From an uncultured Rhodospirillales bacterium (lineage in GTDB: Bacteria; Pseudomonadota; Alphaproteobacteria; ATCC43930; CGMCC-115725): a DNA stretch of 64,000 nucleotides. Location: contig CAIKMD010000002.1 in assembly GCA_903828515.1 (NCBI GenBank), forward strand, positions 620,001-684,000, in the 5' to 3' direction. Positions 51,734-61,618 of this stretch are shown here, piece after piece. Each line of letters opens with the position of its first letter. Position 1 is the first letter of the stretch. Below the pieces are notes generated by a model, which was not told the DNA's origin, did not search any database, and worked only from the letters and a program-made list of their open reading frames with translations. Made by a program: the position numbers and the translations under genes.

Positions 51734-54700
51734 GTGATCGCTAGGTTCTTCATCGAGCGGCCGGTGCTCGCCAACGTCATCGCGGTGCTGATGCTGGTGC
51801 TCGGCGCGGTCGCGATCCTCGGCCTGCCGATCGCGCAATATCCGCCGATGACGCCGCCGACCATTCAGGTCACCACCAGTTTCCCCGGCGCCAGCGCCGT
51901 CACGGTGCAACAGCAAGTGGCCCGTGTCATCGAACAGCAGGTCAACGGCACGGAAGGCATGATCTACATGCAGTCCAATTCGTCGGATGACGGGCGGTAC
52001 GCGCTGACCGTGAGCTTTGCGGTCGGAACCGATACCGATCAGGCGCAGGTCGCGGTGCAGAACCGCGTGTCGATCGCGGTGCCGAAGCTGCCGGCTTCGG
52101 TGCAGCAGCAGGGTGTCGTCACCAAGAAGAAATCGACCGCCATCCTGCAGATCGTCACCCTGACCTCGTCCGATCCACAGCAGGACGGATTGTTCCTGAG
52201 CAATTTCGCCGGACTGCAACTGCGCGACTATCTGGCGCGCGTGCCGGGCGTCGCCGACGTGACCGTGTTCGGCATCGGCCAGTACAGCATGCGCGTCTGG
52301 CTCGACGCGGCGCAGATGAGCGCGCGCGGCCTCGTCCCATCGCAGATCGTCTCCACGATCAGCCAGCAGAACCAGACGGTGACCGCCGGACAGATCGGCA
52401 TGCCGCCGACGCCAGCGGGTCAGCAATTGCAACTGACGATCAAGGTCGATTCACCGCTGACCAACCCCGACGATTTCGCGAACCTCATCGTCAACACCGC
52501 GCCGGACGGCAGCCTTACCCGACTGCGCGATGTTGGTCGGGTCGAACTGGGCAGCACGAACTACAACCAGGCCTTCCATCTCGACAATCATCCGGCGGGC
52601 GGCATCGCGATCTATCAGCTCCCCAATGCCAACGCGCTGCAGACCGCTGCCGCCGTGCGCGCGAAGATGAACGAATTGGCGACGCGCTTTCCGCCGGGCC
52701 TGCGCTACGACATTCCGTTCGATACGACCGGTTTCATCAATGCGTCGATCGACGAGGTCTATCACGCATTGTTCGAGGCGGGTGGGCTGGTGCTGATCGT
52801 CATTATGGTGTTCCTGCAGAACTGGCGCGCCACGCTGGTGCCGGCGACCACCGTGCCGATCACCATCGTCGGCGCCTTCGCGGTGATGGCGGCGCTGGGT
52901 TTCAGCATCAACCTGCTGACGCTCTTCGCGCTGGTTCTGTGCATCGGGATCGTCGTCGACGACGCCATCGTCGTCGTCGAGGGGGTGGCCCAGCATATCG
53001 AGAAGGGCAAGACGTCGCGTCAGGCGGCGATCGACGCGATGCACGAACTGGTCGGCCCGATCGTCGGGATTACGCTGGTGCTCACCTCGGTGTTTTTGCC
53101 GGCGGCGTTCATTCCCGGCATCACCGGGCAGATGTACCGGCAGTTCGCGCTGGTAATCGCCGCCACGGCGGTGCTCTCGGGCATCAACGCGATCACCCTG
53201 AAGCCGACGCAATCGGCGCAATATCTGCGCCCGATCGCGCGCGATCACAAACCCAATGCGTTCGCACGCTGGTTCGAGCGGGTTCTCGGCCGCGCCGAGG
53301 CGGCCTATCAGCGCCTCATCGGACGCATGCTGCGCCGGCTGTGGTTGAGCGCGGCTCTTGCCGCCATCCTGATCATCGCCGCGTGTTACGGCTTCACCCG
53401 CATCCCGACCGGGTTCATCCCGACTGAAGATCAGGGCTATCTCATCATCGCGCTGCAATTGCCCGACGCGGCCTCGCTCGAGCGCACCGAAACCGTCGTG
53501 CGCCAGATTGTCGATACGGCCGGGGCGATCCCCGGCATCGACCACATCATCAGCATCGACGGCATTTCACCGCTCGACGGCAACGCGACCTTATCCAACG
53601 CCTCGCTGATCTATCTGACGCTGAAAGACTGGTCGGTGCGCGGCAAAAACCACGGGCAGGACCTGCTGACGATCTATCGCCGGCTCAATGCCGAACTCGC
53701 GACGCTGCCGGGCGTCAGCGCCAAGGTGCTGGTGCCGCCGCCGATCAACGGGCTGGGCCTCTCCGGCGGTTTCCAGATGCAGGTCGAGCTGACCGACGGC
53801 AGCGACGATTACCCGAAGCTCGCGGATGCGACCCAGGCCCTGGTCGCCGCCGCATCGGCCGACCCGCGCATCCTGCTCGCCTTCACCTCGCTGCGCGCGG
53901 CGGTGCCGGCGACGCGTCTCACGCTCAATTGGGCGCGCGCCGAAAGCCTCGGTGTCACCATCGGCAATGTCTACAGCGTGCTGCAATCCTATCTCGGCTC
54001 GGCCTTCGTCAATCAATTCCCGAAATACGGCCAGAATTTCTCGGTCTATGTCGAGGCGGACGGACCGTTCCGGCGCGATCTCGATGCGATCGGCAAGCTG
54101 ACCGTGCGCAGCCAGTCGGGCGCGATGGTGCCGATCAGCGCGTTCATGGACGCCAAGCCCTTCACCGAGCCGGCGATCGCCTCGCAATACAATCTGATGC
54201 CGACGGCGACGATCAACGGCGCCGCCGCGCCGGGTCATAGCTCGGGCGAGGCGCTCGCCTTGCTGGAAAATCTCGCGCATGAGTTGTTGCCACCCGGCGT
54301 CGGCTACGAATGGACCGCGATGTCCTATCAGGAGAAGCTGGTCGGCAAGACGGTCATTCTGGTTTTCGGGCTTTCGCTGCTGCTGGTCTATCTCGTGCTC
54401 GCCGGACAATACGAATCCTGGCTCACGCCGATCCCGGTCCTGCTGGCGGTGCCGCTGTCGCTGGTCGGCACGGTGATCGTGCTCAGTCTCGTCGGCTTGC
54501 CGAACAACATCTATGTCCAGATGGGGCTCGTCCTGCTGATCGCGCTCTCGGCCAAGAACGCGATCCTGATCGTCGAGGTCGCGCATGATGAGCATCGCGG
54601 TGGCGCGGACCTGGTGAGCGCCGCGCTCGAAGGCACGCGCCGGCGCTTTCGACCGATCATCATGACCTCGATCGCGTTCATTCTCGGCGTTGTGCCGCTC

Positions 54701-54889
54701 TTGATCGGGAACGGCGCGGGGGCGGCGGCGCGCAAATCGATCGGCATCACCGTGTTTTCCGGCATGTTGTCGTCGACCGTGCTGGCGGTCGCATTTGTGC
54801 CGGTGTTTTTCGTCGTCATCGGGCATTGGCAGGAACGGCGGGACGCGAAGCATTCGGTACCAGCAACCCAGCACGGTGGCCCCCGATGA
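51734..54889 (+). CDS. RND efflux transporter (HAE-1 type), pump 1
   Basis: A 1051-residue inner-membrane proton-driven pump. The start GTG gives MIARFFIERPVLANVIAVL, the standard RND N-terminus. TM4 has GIVVDDAIVVVEGVAQHIEK, with the paired Asp proton relay; later ALSAKNAILIVEVAHDEHRG marks TM10-11. It is of full length. It overlaps pump 2 by 4 bases. The presence of a second, similar pump suggests a heteromeric assembly like MdtB/MdtC. Confidence 0.94.
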   Translation: MIARFFIERPVLANVIAVLMLVLGAVAILGLPIAQYPPMTPPTIQVTTSFPGASAVTVQQQVARVIEQQVNGTEGMIYMQSNSSDDGRYALTVSFAVGTDTDQAQVAVQNRVSIAVPKLPASVQQQGVVTKKKSTAILQIVTLTSSDPQQDGLFLSNFAGLQLRDYLARVPGVADVTVFGIGQYSMRVWLDAAQMSARGLVPSQIVSTISQQNQTVTAGQIGMPPTPAGQQLQLTIKVDSPLTNPDDFANLIVNTAPDGSLTRLRDVGRVELGSTNYNQAFHLDNHPAGGIAIYQLPNANALQTAAAVRAKMNELATRFPPGLRYDIPFDTTGFINASIDEVYHALFEAGGLVLIVIMVFLQNWRATLVPATTVPITIVGAFAVMAALGFSINLLTLFALVLCIGIVVDDAIVVVEGVAQHIEKGKTSRQAAIDAMHELVGPIVGITLVLTSVFLPAAFIPGITGQMYRQFALVIAATAVLSGINAITLKPTQSAQYLRPIARDHKPNAFARWFERVLGRAEAAYQRLIGRMLRRLWLSAALAAILIIAACYGFTRIPTGFIPTEDQGYLIIALQLPDAASLERTETVVRQIVDTAGAIPGIDHIISIDGISPLDGNATLSNASLIYLTLKDWSVRGKNHGQDLLTIYRRLNAELATLPGVSAKVLVPPPINGLGLSGGFQMQVELTDGSDDYPKLADATQALVAAASADPRILLAFTSLRAAVPATRLTLNWARAESLGVTIGNVYSVLQSYLGSAFVNQFPKYGQNFSVYVEADGPFRRDLDAIGKLTVRSQSGAMVPISAFMDAKPFTEPAIASQYNLMPTATINGAAAPGHSSGEALALLENLAHELLPPGVGYEWTAMSYQEKLVGKTVILVFGLSLLLVYLVLAGQYESWLTPIPVLLAVPLSLVGTVIVLSLVGLPNNIYVQMGLVLLIALSAKNAILIVEVAHDEHRGGADLVSAALEGTRRRFRPIIMTSIAFILGVVPLLIGNGAGAAARKSIGITVFSGMLSSTVLAVAFVPVFFVVIGHWQERRDAKHSVPATQHGGPR

Positions 54890-57800
54890 TCGCGGCGTAT
54901 TTCATCGAGCGGCCGGTCCTCGCCAATGTGATCGCGATCCTCATTCTCGTGCTGGGCGGGGTCGCTATCGGCGTGTTGCCGGTCGAGCAATATCCCCAGC
55001 TCACCCCGCCGACGATCCAGGTCACCACGAGCTATCCCGGCGCCAGCGCCTTGGCGGTGCAGCAGCAGGTTGCCCGCGCGATCGAGACGCAGGTCAACGG
55101 CGTCGAGGGCATGCTCTATATGCAGTCCTATGCGTCGAATGCCGGCGACTACTCGCTGACGGTCAGTTTCGCGGTCGGCACCAATCCCGACCAGGCGCAG
55201 ATCGCGGTGCAGAACCGGGTCAATATCGCGCTCCCGAACCTGCCGACGCCGGTGCAGCAGCAGGGCGTGTCGATCAAGAAGAAATCGACCGCGATCCTGC
55301 AGATCATCACCCTGACCTCGTCGGTCGCGACGCAGGACGCGCTGTTTCTCAGCAATTACGCGAGCCTCAACATTCACGACCGGCTGGCCCGGTTGCCCGG
55401 CGTCGCCGATGTCGATGTGTTCGGCATCGGCCAGTACAGCATGCGCATCTGGCTCGACACCGCGCAGATGACTCAGCGCGGCCTTGCGCCGTCGAGCGTG
55501 ATCAACGTCATCAACCAGCAGAACCAGACGATCAGCGCCGGTCAGATCGGCATGCCGCCAGCGCCGGCGGGCCAGCAACAGCAACTCACCGTGATCGTCG
55601 ACAGTCCGCTGACCAATCCCGACGATTTCGGCAATCTGATCGTCAGCACGGCGCCCGATGGCAGCATCACGCGGCTGCGCGACGTGGCGCGCCTCGAACT
55701 CGGCAGCGTCAATTACAACCAGGATTTCCACCTCGACAACAAGCCGGCGGCGGGCATCACGATCTATCAGCTCCCAGACGCCAACGCCCTGCAGACGGCA
55801 ACGGCGGTGAAGACCGAACTCGCGCGTCTCGCCGGCGCCTTTCCCGAAGGAATGAAGTCGGACGTGCCGTTCGACGCGACCGTGTTTGTGCGCGCCTCGG
55901 TTCACGAGGTCCAGCAGACATTGATCGAGGCGGGCGTGCTGGTCCTGATCGTCATTCTGGTATTTCTGCAGAACTGGCGCGCGACCATGGTGCCGGCGAC
56001 GACGGTGCCGGTCACCATCATCGGTGCCTTCGCGGCGATGGCGGTACTCGGCTTCAGCATCAACCTGCTGACCCTCTTCGCACTGGTGCTGTGCATCGGC
56101 ATCGTGGTCGATGACGCGATCGTGGTGGTCGAAGGCGTCGCCCAGCAGATCGAACAGGGCAAGGCCAGCAAGCGCGCGGCGATCGATGCGATGGCCGAAC
56201 TGGTCCGGCCGATCATCGGAATCACCCTCGTGCTCATCTCGGTGTTTTTGCCCGCCGCGTTCATTTCGGGCATCACCGGGCAGATGTATCGCCAGTTCGC
56301 GCTGGTGATCGCGGCGACCGCGCTGATCTCGGGCGTCAACGCGATCACCCTGAAGCCGACCCAGTCGGCGCAATATCTCAAGCCGATCGACCCCGATCGC
56401 AAACCCGGCCGCATGACGCTGTGGTTCAACGGCGTGCTCGGCCGGCTCGAGACATCCTATCTCGGGATGATCCGCGTGTTGCTGCGGTTCAGCGCGGTGA
56501 GCGCTGTGGTGGCGATCGCCTTGATGGCCATCGCGGGCTGGGCGTTCGTCAACATTCCCGCCGACTTCCTGCCGGAGGAAGACCAGGGCTATCTCATGGT
56601 CGCGGTGCAGTTGCCCGACGCGGCCTCATTGGAACGCACGCAATTGGCGCTCAAACAGGTGGTCGATCTGAGTCTCGCCACGCCGGGCGTCGAGCACGCG
56701 ATCAGCTTCGGCGGCGTGTCGCCGCTCGACGGCAGCTCGATGCTGTCGAGCAACTCGACGTTGTCGAATGGCGGCCTCGTCTATGTGATGCTGAAGGACT
56801 GGCACGCGCGGGGCAGCGGCGAGGATTTCGCCACCATTCGCGCAGGGCTTACCAAGGGGCTTGCGAAGCTGACCGATGTCGGCGCGCTGATCCTCGTGCC
56901 GCCGGCGATCAACGGCCTCGGGATCTCAAGCGGGTTCCAGATGCAGGTCGAGCTGATCGACGGCAGCAACGATTTCCAGAAGTTGAGCGCGGCGACCGAC
57001 GCGCTCATCGCGGCGGCGAAAGCCGATCCGCATATCCAGTTCGCGTTTACCTCGCTGCGCGCCTCCGTGCCGCAAATTCAGATGACGCTCAACCGGGCGC
57101 GCGCGGAAAGCGTCGGCGTGTCGATCGGCGACGCTTATAGCGCGATCGAGAGCTATCTCGGGTCGAGCTATGTGAATCTTTTCTCGAAGTTCGGCCAGAA
57201 TTTCACCGTCTATGTCCAGGCCGATCCGCGCTTCCGCGCCGACGTCACCAACCTCGGCAATCTCACCGTGCTCAAAAGCGGCAGCTCGACGATGGTGCCG
57301 ATCAGTTCGTTCATCGAGATTTCCAACACGATCGGTCCGGCGATCACCGCGCAATATAATCTGATGCCGTCCGCCGCCGTGATCGGCGCACCGGCAACGC
57401 GCTTCAGCTCGGGCGAAGCGCTCGACGCGATGGAACTTCTGGCGAAGAAGACGCTGCCGCCCGGCGTGACCTATGAATGGACCGGATTGTCCTACCAGCA
57501 GCGACTCGTCGGCGGGACGGTGGGTCTGGTGTTCGGGCTGGCTCTCCTATTGGTTTATCTGGTGCTGGCGGGACAATACGAATCATGGAGCCTGCCGGTG
57601 CCGGTGTTGCTCGCGGTTCCGTTGTCCCTGGTGGGCACCGTGATCGCGTTGCTGGTGTCGGGATTGCCGAACAACATTTACGTGCAGATCGGACTCGTGC
57701 TGCTGATCGCGCTATCAGCGAAGAACGCGATTCTGATTGTCGAGGTCGCTCAAGAGGTTCGCCATGCGGGGGCCGATGCGGTGACGGCGGCGATCGAGGG

Positions 57801-58023
57801 ATCGCGCCGGCGCTTCCGGCCGATTCTCATGACGTCCTTCGCGTTCATTCTCGGCGTCCTGCCGCTCGTGCTCGCGAGCGGCGCGGGGGCGTCTGCGCGG
57901 CAGTCGATCGGCATCACTGTTTTCGGCGGGATGCTGGGATCGACTTTGCTGGCGGTCGCCTTCGTTCCGGTGTTTTATGTCGTGGTCGAACATTGGCGAA
58001 ATCGCCGAGGGGATCGCGCATGA
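54886..58023 (+). CDS. RND efflux transporter (HAE-1 type), pump 2
   Basis: A 1045-residue paralog of pump 1 (shared FIERPVLANVIAILILVLGG, DDAIVVVEGVAQQIEQG and DQGYLMVAVQLPDAASLERT). ATG 54886 overlaps the upstream stop in an ATGA. The in-frame extension to 54826 is inside pump 1. It is of full length, with TM4 Asp pair present. Its last 4 bases overlap the persulfide-dioxygenase/rhodanese gene. Confidence 0.94.
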   Translation: MIAAYFIERPVLANVIAILILVLGGVAIGVLPVEQYPQLTPPTIQVTTSYPGASALAVQQQVARAIETQVNGVEGMLYMQSYASNAGDYSLTVSFAVGTNPDQAQIAVQNRVNIALPNLPTPVQQQGVSIKKKSTAILQIITLTSSVATQDALFLSNYASLNIHDRLARLPGVADVDVFGIGQYSMRIWLDTAQMTQRGLAPSSVINVINQQNQTISAGQIGMPPAPAGQQQQLTVIVDSPLTNPDDFGNLIVSTAPDGSITRLRDVARLELGSVNYNQDFHLDNKPAAGITIYQLPDANALQTATAVKTELARLAGAFPEGMKSDVPFDATVFVRASVHEVQQTLIEAGVLVLIVILVFLQNWRATMVPATTVPVTIIGAFAAMAVLGFSINLLTLFALVLCIGIVVDDAIVVVEGVAQQIEQGKASKRAAIDAMAELVRPIIGITLVLISVFLPAAFISGITGQMYRQFALVIAATALISGVNAITLKPTQSAQYLKPIDPDRKPGRMTLWFNGVLGRLETSYLGMIRVLLRFSAVSAVVAIALMAIAGWAFVNIPADFLPEEDQGYLMVAVQLPDAASLERTQLALKQVVDLSLATPGVEHAISFGGVSPLDGSSMLSSNSTLSNGGLVYVMLKDWHARGSGEDFATIRAGLTKGLAKLTDVGALILVPPAINGLGISSGFQMQVELIDGSNDFQKLSAATDALIAAAKADPHIQFAFTSLRASVPQIQMTLNRARAESVGVSIGDAYSAIESYLGSSYVNLFSKFGQNFTVYVQADPRFRADVTNLGNLTVLKSGSSTMVPISSFIEISNTIGPAITAQYNLMPSAAVIGAPATRFSSGEALDAMELLAKKTLPPGVTYEWTGLSYQQRLVGGTVGLVFGLALLLVYLVLAGQYESWSLPVPVLLAVPLSLVGTVIALLVSGLPNNIYVQIGLVLLIALSAKNAILIVEVAQEVRHAGADAVTAAIEGSRRRFRPILMTSFAFILGVLPLVLASGAGASARQSIGITVFGGMLGSTLLAVAFVPVFYVVVEHWRNRRGDRA

Positions 58024-59054
58024 TTTTCGAGCAGATCGCCACCGGAGGCTGTCAGTCCTACTTCGTCGGCTGCGGCGACACGCGCATCGCGGCCTTGATC
58101 GATCCGGAAATCCGCCAGGTCGATCACTACCTCGCGCTCGCGGCGCAGATGGGCGTGCGCATTCATTACATCATCGACACGCACACTCACGCGGATCATT
58201 TCTCCGCCGCCAAGCAATTGGGCGCATCGCTCGGCGTGCCGGTCGTCATGCACCAGCAAAGCCCGGCGCCGTTCGCCGGCTTGCGGCTCGACGACGGCGA
58301 GATGCTGGTGATCGGCAAATTGCGGCTCCATGCGATCCACACGCCCGGCCATACGGCGGATTCGATGTGCTTGGTGGTCGAGGACCGCGTATTGACCGGC
58401 GACACGCTGCTGATCGGCGGCACCGGACGCACCGATCTGCCGAGCGGCGATCCCGATCAGCTCTACGACAGCCTCTTCAACAAGCTGTTGACGCTCGACC
58501 CGACGCTCAAGGTCTATCCGGCGCACGACTACAAAGGCCGGTCGCATTCGACCATCGCCGACGAGCTGGCGAATAATCCGCGTTTGCAGAAGCGCGAGCG
58601 CGGCGAGTTCACCGCGATGATGCGCCAGCTCAATCTCAGCGCGCCCGACCACATCACCGAGGCGCTACGCACCAACATGACCGGCGGCAAGACCGTCACG
58701 CAGCTCTTGACCGAGGCCGGCGCGACGGTGCCGTTCATGTCCTTCGCCGAACTGCAATCGCGCCTCAACGCACGGAGCAACGATCTCATTATCCTCGACG
58801 TGCGCGAGAAGGGCGCGTTCGAGGCCGGCCATATTCCGGGCGCGCGCCATCTGCCGCGCGGACAGCTCGAATTGCGGGTCAACCAGGACCTGCCCGATCC
58901 GACCCTGCGCATCGTGGTCTATTGCGAAGTCGGCAAGATCTCGACGCTCGCCGCGGCAACCTTGCGCCAGCTCGGCTTCATGCGCGCATCCTCGCTCGAC
59001 GGCGGCATGACCGCCTGGCGCGAAGGCGGGTTACCGGTGGCGACGAGCGCGTAG
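58020..59054 (+). CDS. MBL-fold persulfide dioxygenase-like protein fused to rhodanese
   Basis: A 344-residue fusion. Residues 1-235 are a metallo-beta-lactamase fold: THTHADH (54-60), HTPGHTADS (H111), GDTLLIGGTGRTDL (D128) and YPAHDYKGR (H169), as in ETHE1-type persulfide dioxygenases. Residues about 240-344 are a rhodanese domain with DLIILDVREKGAFEAGHIPG and the active Cys302 in VVYCEVGK. Expected chemistry: glutathione persulfide to sulfite and GSH, plus sulfur transfer. ATG follows GAGGGGATCGCGC and overlaps the RND pump stop by 4 bases, so it is part of the efflux operon. Confidence 0.9.
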   Translation: MIFEQIATGGCQSYFVGCGDTRIAALIDPEIRQVDHYLALAAQMGVRIHYIIDTHTHADHFSAAKQLGASLGVPVVMHQQSPAPFAGLRLDDGEMLVIGKLRLHAIHTPGHTADSMCLVVEDRVLTGDTLLIGGTGRTDLPSGDPDQLYDSLFNKLLTLDPTLKVYPAHDYKGRSHSTIADELANNPRLQKRERGEFTAMMRQLNLSAPDHITEALRTNMTGGKTVTQLLTEAGATVPFMSFAELQSRLNARSNDLIILDVREKGAFEAGHIPGARHLPRGQLELRVNQDLPDPTLRIVVYCEVGKISTLAAATLRQLGFMRASSLDGGMTAWREGGLPVATSA

Positions 59055-59058
59055 AAGG

Positions 59059-59126
59059 TTTCACCACGGAGACACGGAGAGAGAAAATAAAATCTTCTCC
59101 CTTTCCTCCGTGTCTCCGTGGTGAAA
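59059..59126. repeat. Perfect 21-bp inverted repeat, probable bidirectional terminator
   Basis: TTTCACCACGGAGACACGGA plus G (59059-59079) is the exact reverse complement of 59106-59126, with a 26-base A-rich loop. It sits between convergent stop codons at 59054 and 59140 and has a T-run at about 59130-59135. This palindrome type also recurs in other genomes (recalled). Confidence 0.8.
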
Positions 59127-59139
59127 TTTCTTTTTAAGC

Positions 59140-59460
59140 TTACCTTCCCGGCGCGCGATAGGCCGGCGACTTGGCGAGGGCGGCGTCGGTTTCCTCGATC
59201 GTCAGCAGCGGCGTGGTGCGCACGCGCGCGAGACCCGCTGCGGCCACGGCGAAGGAAAACCCGGCCGCGCTCGCATTGTCGGGGAGGTCGAGGATCGCGA
59301 GGATGTCCTCGTCGCCGAACATGTAATACATCGCGTCGAGTTTACCGCCGAGTGATTCGCAGGCCTTGGCGACCGCCGCCTTGCGGCCGGACGCCTTGTC
59401 GGCCGCAAGGCCTTTGATGCCGTCGACGCTATAGGTGCCCTGAATCATATATTTGGCCAT
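59140..59460 (-). CDS. GYD domain protein
   Basis: A 106-residue small protein of the GYD (PF08734) family. It begins MAKYMIQGTYSVDGIKGLAA, then ESLGGKLDAMYYMFGDEDIL and LTIEETDAAL. The start follows GAGGAG. Members form small dimeric ferredoxin-like folds of unknown role. Sited 27 bp downstream of the MFS gene 59488-60849 on the same strand. Confidence 0.88.
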   Translation of the reverse strand: MAKYMIQGTYSVDGIKGLAADKASGRKAAVAKACESLGGKLDAMYYMFGDEDILAILDLPDNASAAGFSFAVAAAGLARVRTTPLLTIEETDAALAKSPAYRAPGR

Positions 59461-59487
59461 GCTTTGCTCCTCTTCGGTGCGATTGTT

Positions 59488-60849
59488 TTACGGTGATACT
59501 TCTTCCAGCACGCGCTTGGTCGTCTCGGTCATGAAGATCGCGGCGAGCAGCCCGATCATGGTGATGCACGAGAACATGAAGAATACGCCGCTGATGCCGT
59601 AGGCCGGAAGGATGAAACCGACCATGAGAGGGCCGATCGTCGCGGCGATGCGCAGCCAGAATGTCGCCCAGGAGAGACCGAGCGCACGCATACGGGTCGG
59701 ATAGATCTCGGCGGTATAGAGGAAGATGCTCATGCTGACCGAGCCGGTCCACAGCGAGCAGAACCCATAGCCGAGCATCATGCCGTAAGCGGTCTCACCG
59801 CCGGTGAGCCACAACTCGACAAGCCCGCAGACCAGCAGAATATAGGCGCCGATGAACCACAGGCGCCGTCCAGTGCGGTCGATCAGGATGGCGCAGAGGA
59901 ACGCGCCGATCACGGTGCCGATCGGCGCGGCCACGGCATAATTGAGCGCCTGTTGCAGTGGCAGGTGATAGACGTCGCGATAAAGCGTCGGGACCCAGCT
60001 TTGCATGCCCTGCGACACCATATAGGTCGCGGCCCACAGAACCCAGACCAGCAGCGTGCGCCGGCGATACTGGCCCTCGAACAATTCGCGCCAGCGCGTC
60101 TTGGCGTTGAGGTTTTGCATCGGGATCAGCACCACTGGCGGCAATTCGCGCTGTCCGTTGCGCGACACGGTGCGTTCGATGTCGGTGACGATCCTGTCAG
60201 CCTCATCGAGCCGGCCTTTCGAGGCGAGCCAACGCGGTGATTCCGGGCAATAGCGGCGCAGCACGAGCGCGATCAGCGCCGGCACCGCGCCGATGATGAA
60301 CATCCATTGCCAGCCCAACGTCGGCACCACGATCGCGCCGGCGATGCCCGCGCCCAAGAGGCCGATCGGAAAGATGAGCTGATAGCCGAGGAACGAGCCG
60401 CCGCGCCGGTCGGCGCGCAATATCTCGCTGATATAGGTCGAGGCGATGGGAATTTCGCCGCCGAGCCCGATGCCTTCGATCAGGCGGCACCAGAAGAGTT
60501 CGTTGTAATTCGAGGTGAAGGCGCAGATCAGGCTCATCGTCGCGTAGAGCGCGATGGTCATGCGTGCGGCAGGAATGCGGCCGATGCGCTCGGCGGTCCA
60601 GCCGAAGATCAGCGCGCCCAATGCCTGGCCGACATTGGAGATCGAGATGAGGCCGCCGATGCTCTGCGGCGGAATGTGCCATTCCCGCGAGATCACCGGC
60701 AGGACGTAAGCGGTGGTCAGCGCGTCGAACCCGTCGAAGAAGATGGCGACGCCCAGGAACGCGGTGACCGTGATGTGCCAGTTGGAATAGGGCAAACGTT
60801 CGAGCCGCGAGGCGATCGATTGTTGCGAGAGTGCGAGCGTGTCGGCCAT
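59488..60849 (-). CDS. MFS transporter (sugar-porter/aromatic-acid-type)
   Basis: A 453-residue 12-helix transporter. The ATG at 60849 (complement) follows GGGGGAACGC. Landmarks are ITVTAFLGVAIFFDGFDALT, GALIFGWTAERIGRIPAARM (motif A), RLIEGIGLGGEIPIASTYIS, PESPRWLASKGRLDEADRIV and LIDRTGRRLW. The PESPRWL motif is shared with sugar-porter and AAHS families. Possibly co-transcribed with the GYD gene. Confidence 0.92.
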   Translation of the reverse strand: MADTLALSQQSIASRLERLPYSNWHITVTAFLGVAIFFDGFDALTTAYVLPVISREWHIPPQSIGGLISISNVGQALGALIFGWTAERIGRIPAARMTIALYATMSLICAFTSNYNELFWCRLIEGIGLGGEIPIASTYISEILRADRRGGSFLGYQLIFPIGLLGAGIAGAIVVPTLGWQWMFIIGAVPALIALVLRRYCPESPRWLASKGRLDEADRIVTDIERTVSRNGQRELPPVVLIPMQNLNAKTRWRELFEGQYRRRTLLVWVLWAATYMVSQGMQSWVPTLYRDVYHLPLQQALNYAVAAPIGTVIGAFLCAILIDRTGRRLWFIGAYILLVCGLVELWLTGGETAYGMMLGYGFCSLWTGSVSMSIFLYTAEIYPTRMRALGLSWATFWLRIAATIGPLMVGFILPAYGISGVFFMFSCITMIGLLAAIFMTETTKRVLEEVSP

Positions 60850-60969
60850 GCGTTCCCCCTGTTGGGCTCCGGGTTTTCGAACCGGGTAGCCGTTCCCTTG
60901 CGTCGGCGGCATTATGCGGGCGACCGGTCGTTCGGGAAAGTCCCGAATGCGCCAGGGGAGGATTCACCG

Positions 60970-61605
60970 ATGACCGATACACCGCCGGCCAAGAACCCGG
61001 AGATCGCGCAATGGGACACGCGCTTCGCCAATGATTTCTACTGGTTCGGCGAGGACCCCAATCCCTTCATCGCCGCCGAGGCTAAACGATTGAAGCCGGG
61101 ACAGAAGGTGCTGACCATCGCCGACGGCGAGGGCCGCAACGGCGTCTATCTCGCGCGCCAGGGATTGGCCGTGACCTCGGTCGATTTCGCGCCCCTGGGG
61201 GTGGAGAAATCGAAGAAGCTCGCGGCGAAGAACAACGTCGCGCTGGAATTCTTCTGCGCCGATCTCGCGACCTGGGATTGGGGCAAGCCGCGTTTCGACG
61301 CGGTGGTTGGCATCCTGTTCCAGTTCGCTGCGCCGAAGTTCCGCAGCGATATCTTCCGCCACATGAAAGAGGTGTTGCTGCCGGGCGGGATGGTGATGAT
61401 CCAGGGCTATCGGCCCGAGCAGCTCGCCTATGGCACGGGCGGGCCGCCCTTCATCGACAATCTCTATACCGAGGCGTTGCTGCGCGAAGAATTCGCCGAC
61501 ATGGAGATTCTCCATCTCGCATCCTACGACCGCGAGCAGCCCGAGGGCATGCGCGCGAAAGGACTCTGCGCGCTGATCGATCTGGTGGCGAAGAAGCGCG
61601 GCTGA
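60970..61605 (+). CDS. Class I SAM-dependent methyltransferase (TehB-like)
   Basis: A 211-residue methyltransferase. ATG 60970 follows GGGGAGGA. It begins NPEIAQWDTRFANDFYWFGE, has SAM motif I as KVLTIADGEGRNGVYLARQG, then VTSVDFAPLGVEKSKKLAAK and the post-motif DAVVGILFQFAAPKFRSD. The order is like TehB/thiopurine or tellurite methyltransferases. It converges on the 61619-62224 gene. Confidence 0.88.
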   Translation: MTDTPPAKNPEIAQWDTRFANDFYWFGEDPNPFIAAEAKRLKPGQKVLTIADGEGRNGVYLARQGLAVTSVDFAPLGVEKSKKLAAKNNVALEFFCADLATWDWGKPRFDAVVGILFQFAAPKFRSDIFRHMKEVLLPGGMVMIQGYRPEQLAYGTGGPPFIDNLYTEALLREEFADMEILHLASYDREQPEGMRAKGLCALIDLVAKKRG

Positions 61606-61618
61606 ACGGCCGCGCGCG

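Noticed and set aside
50615-52432. A 605-codon minus-strand frame across the efflux operon
   Set aside because: It overlaps the adaptor and pump genes, which have strong motifs and coupled starts; the antisense product has no recognisable domain.
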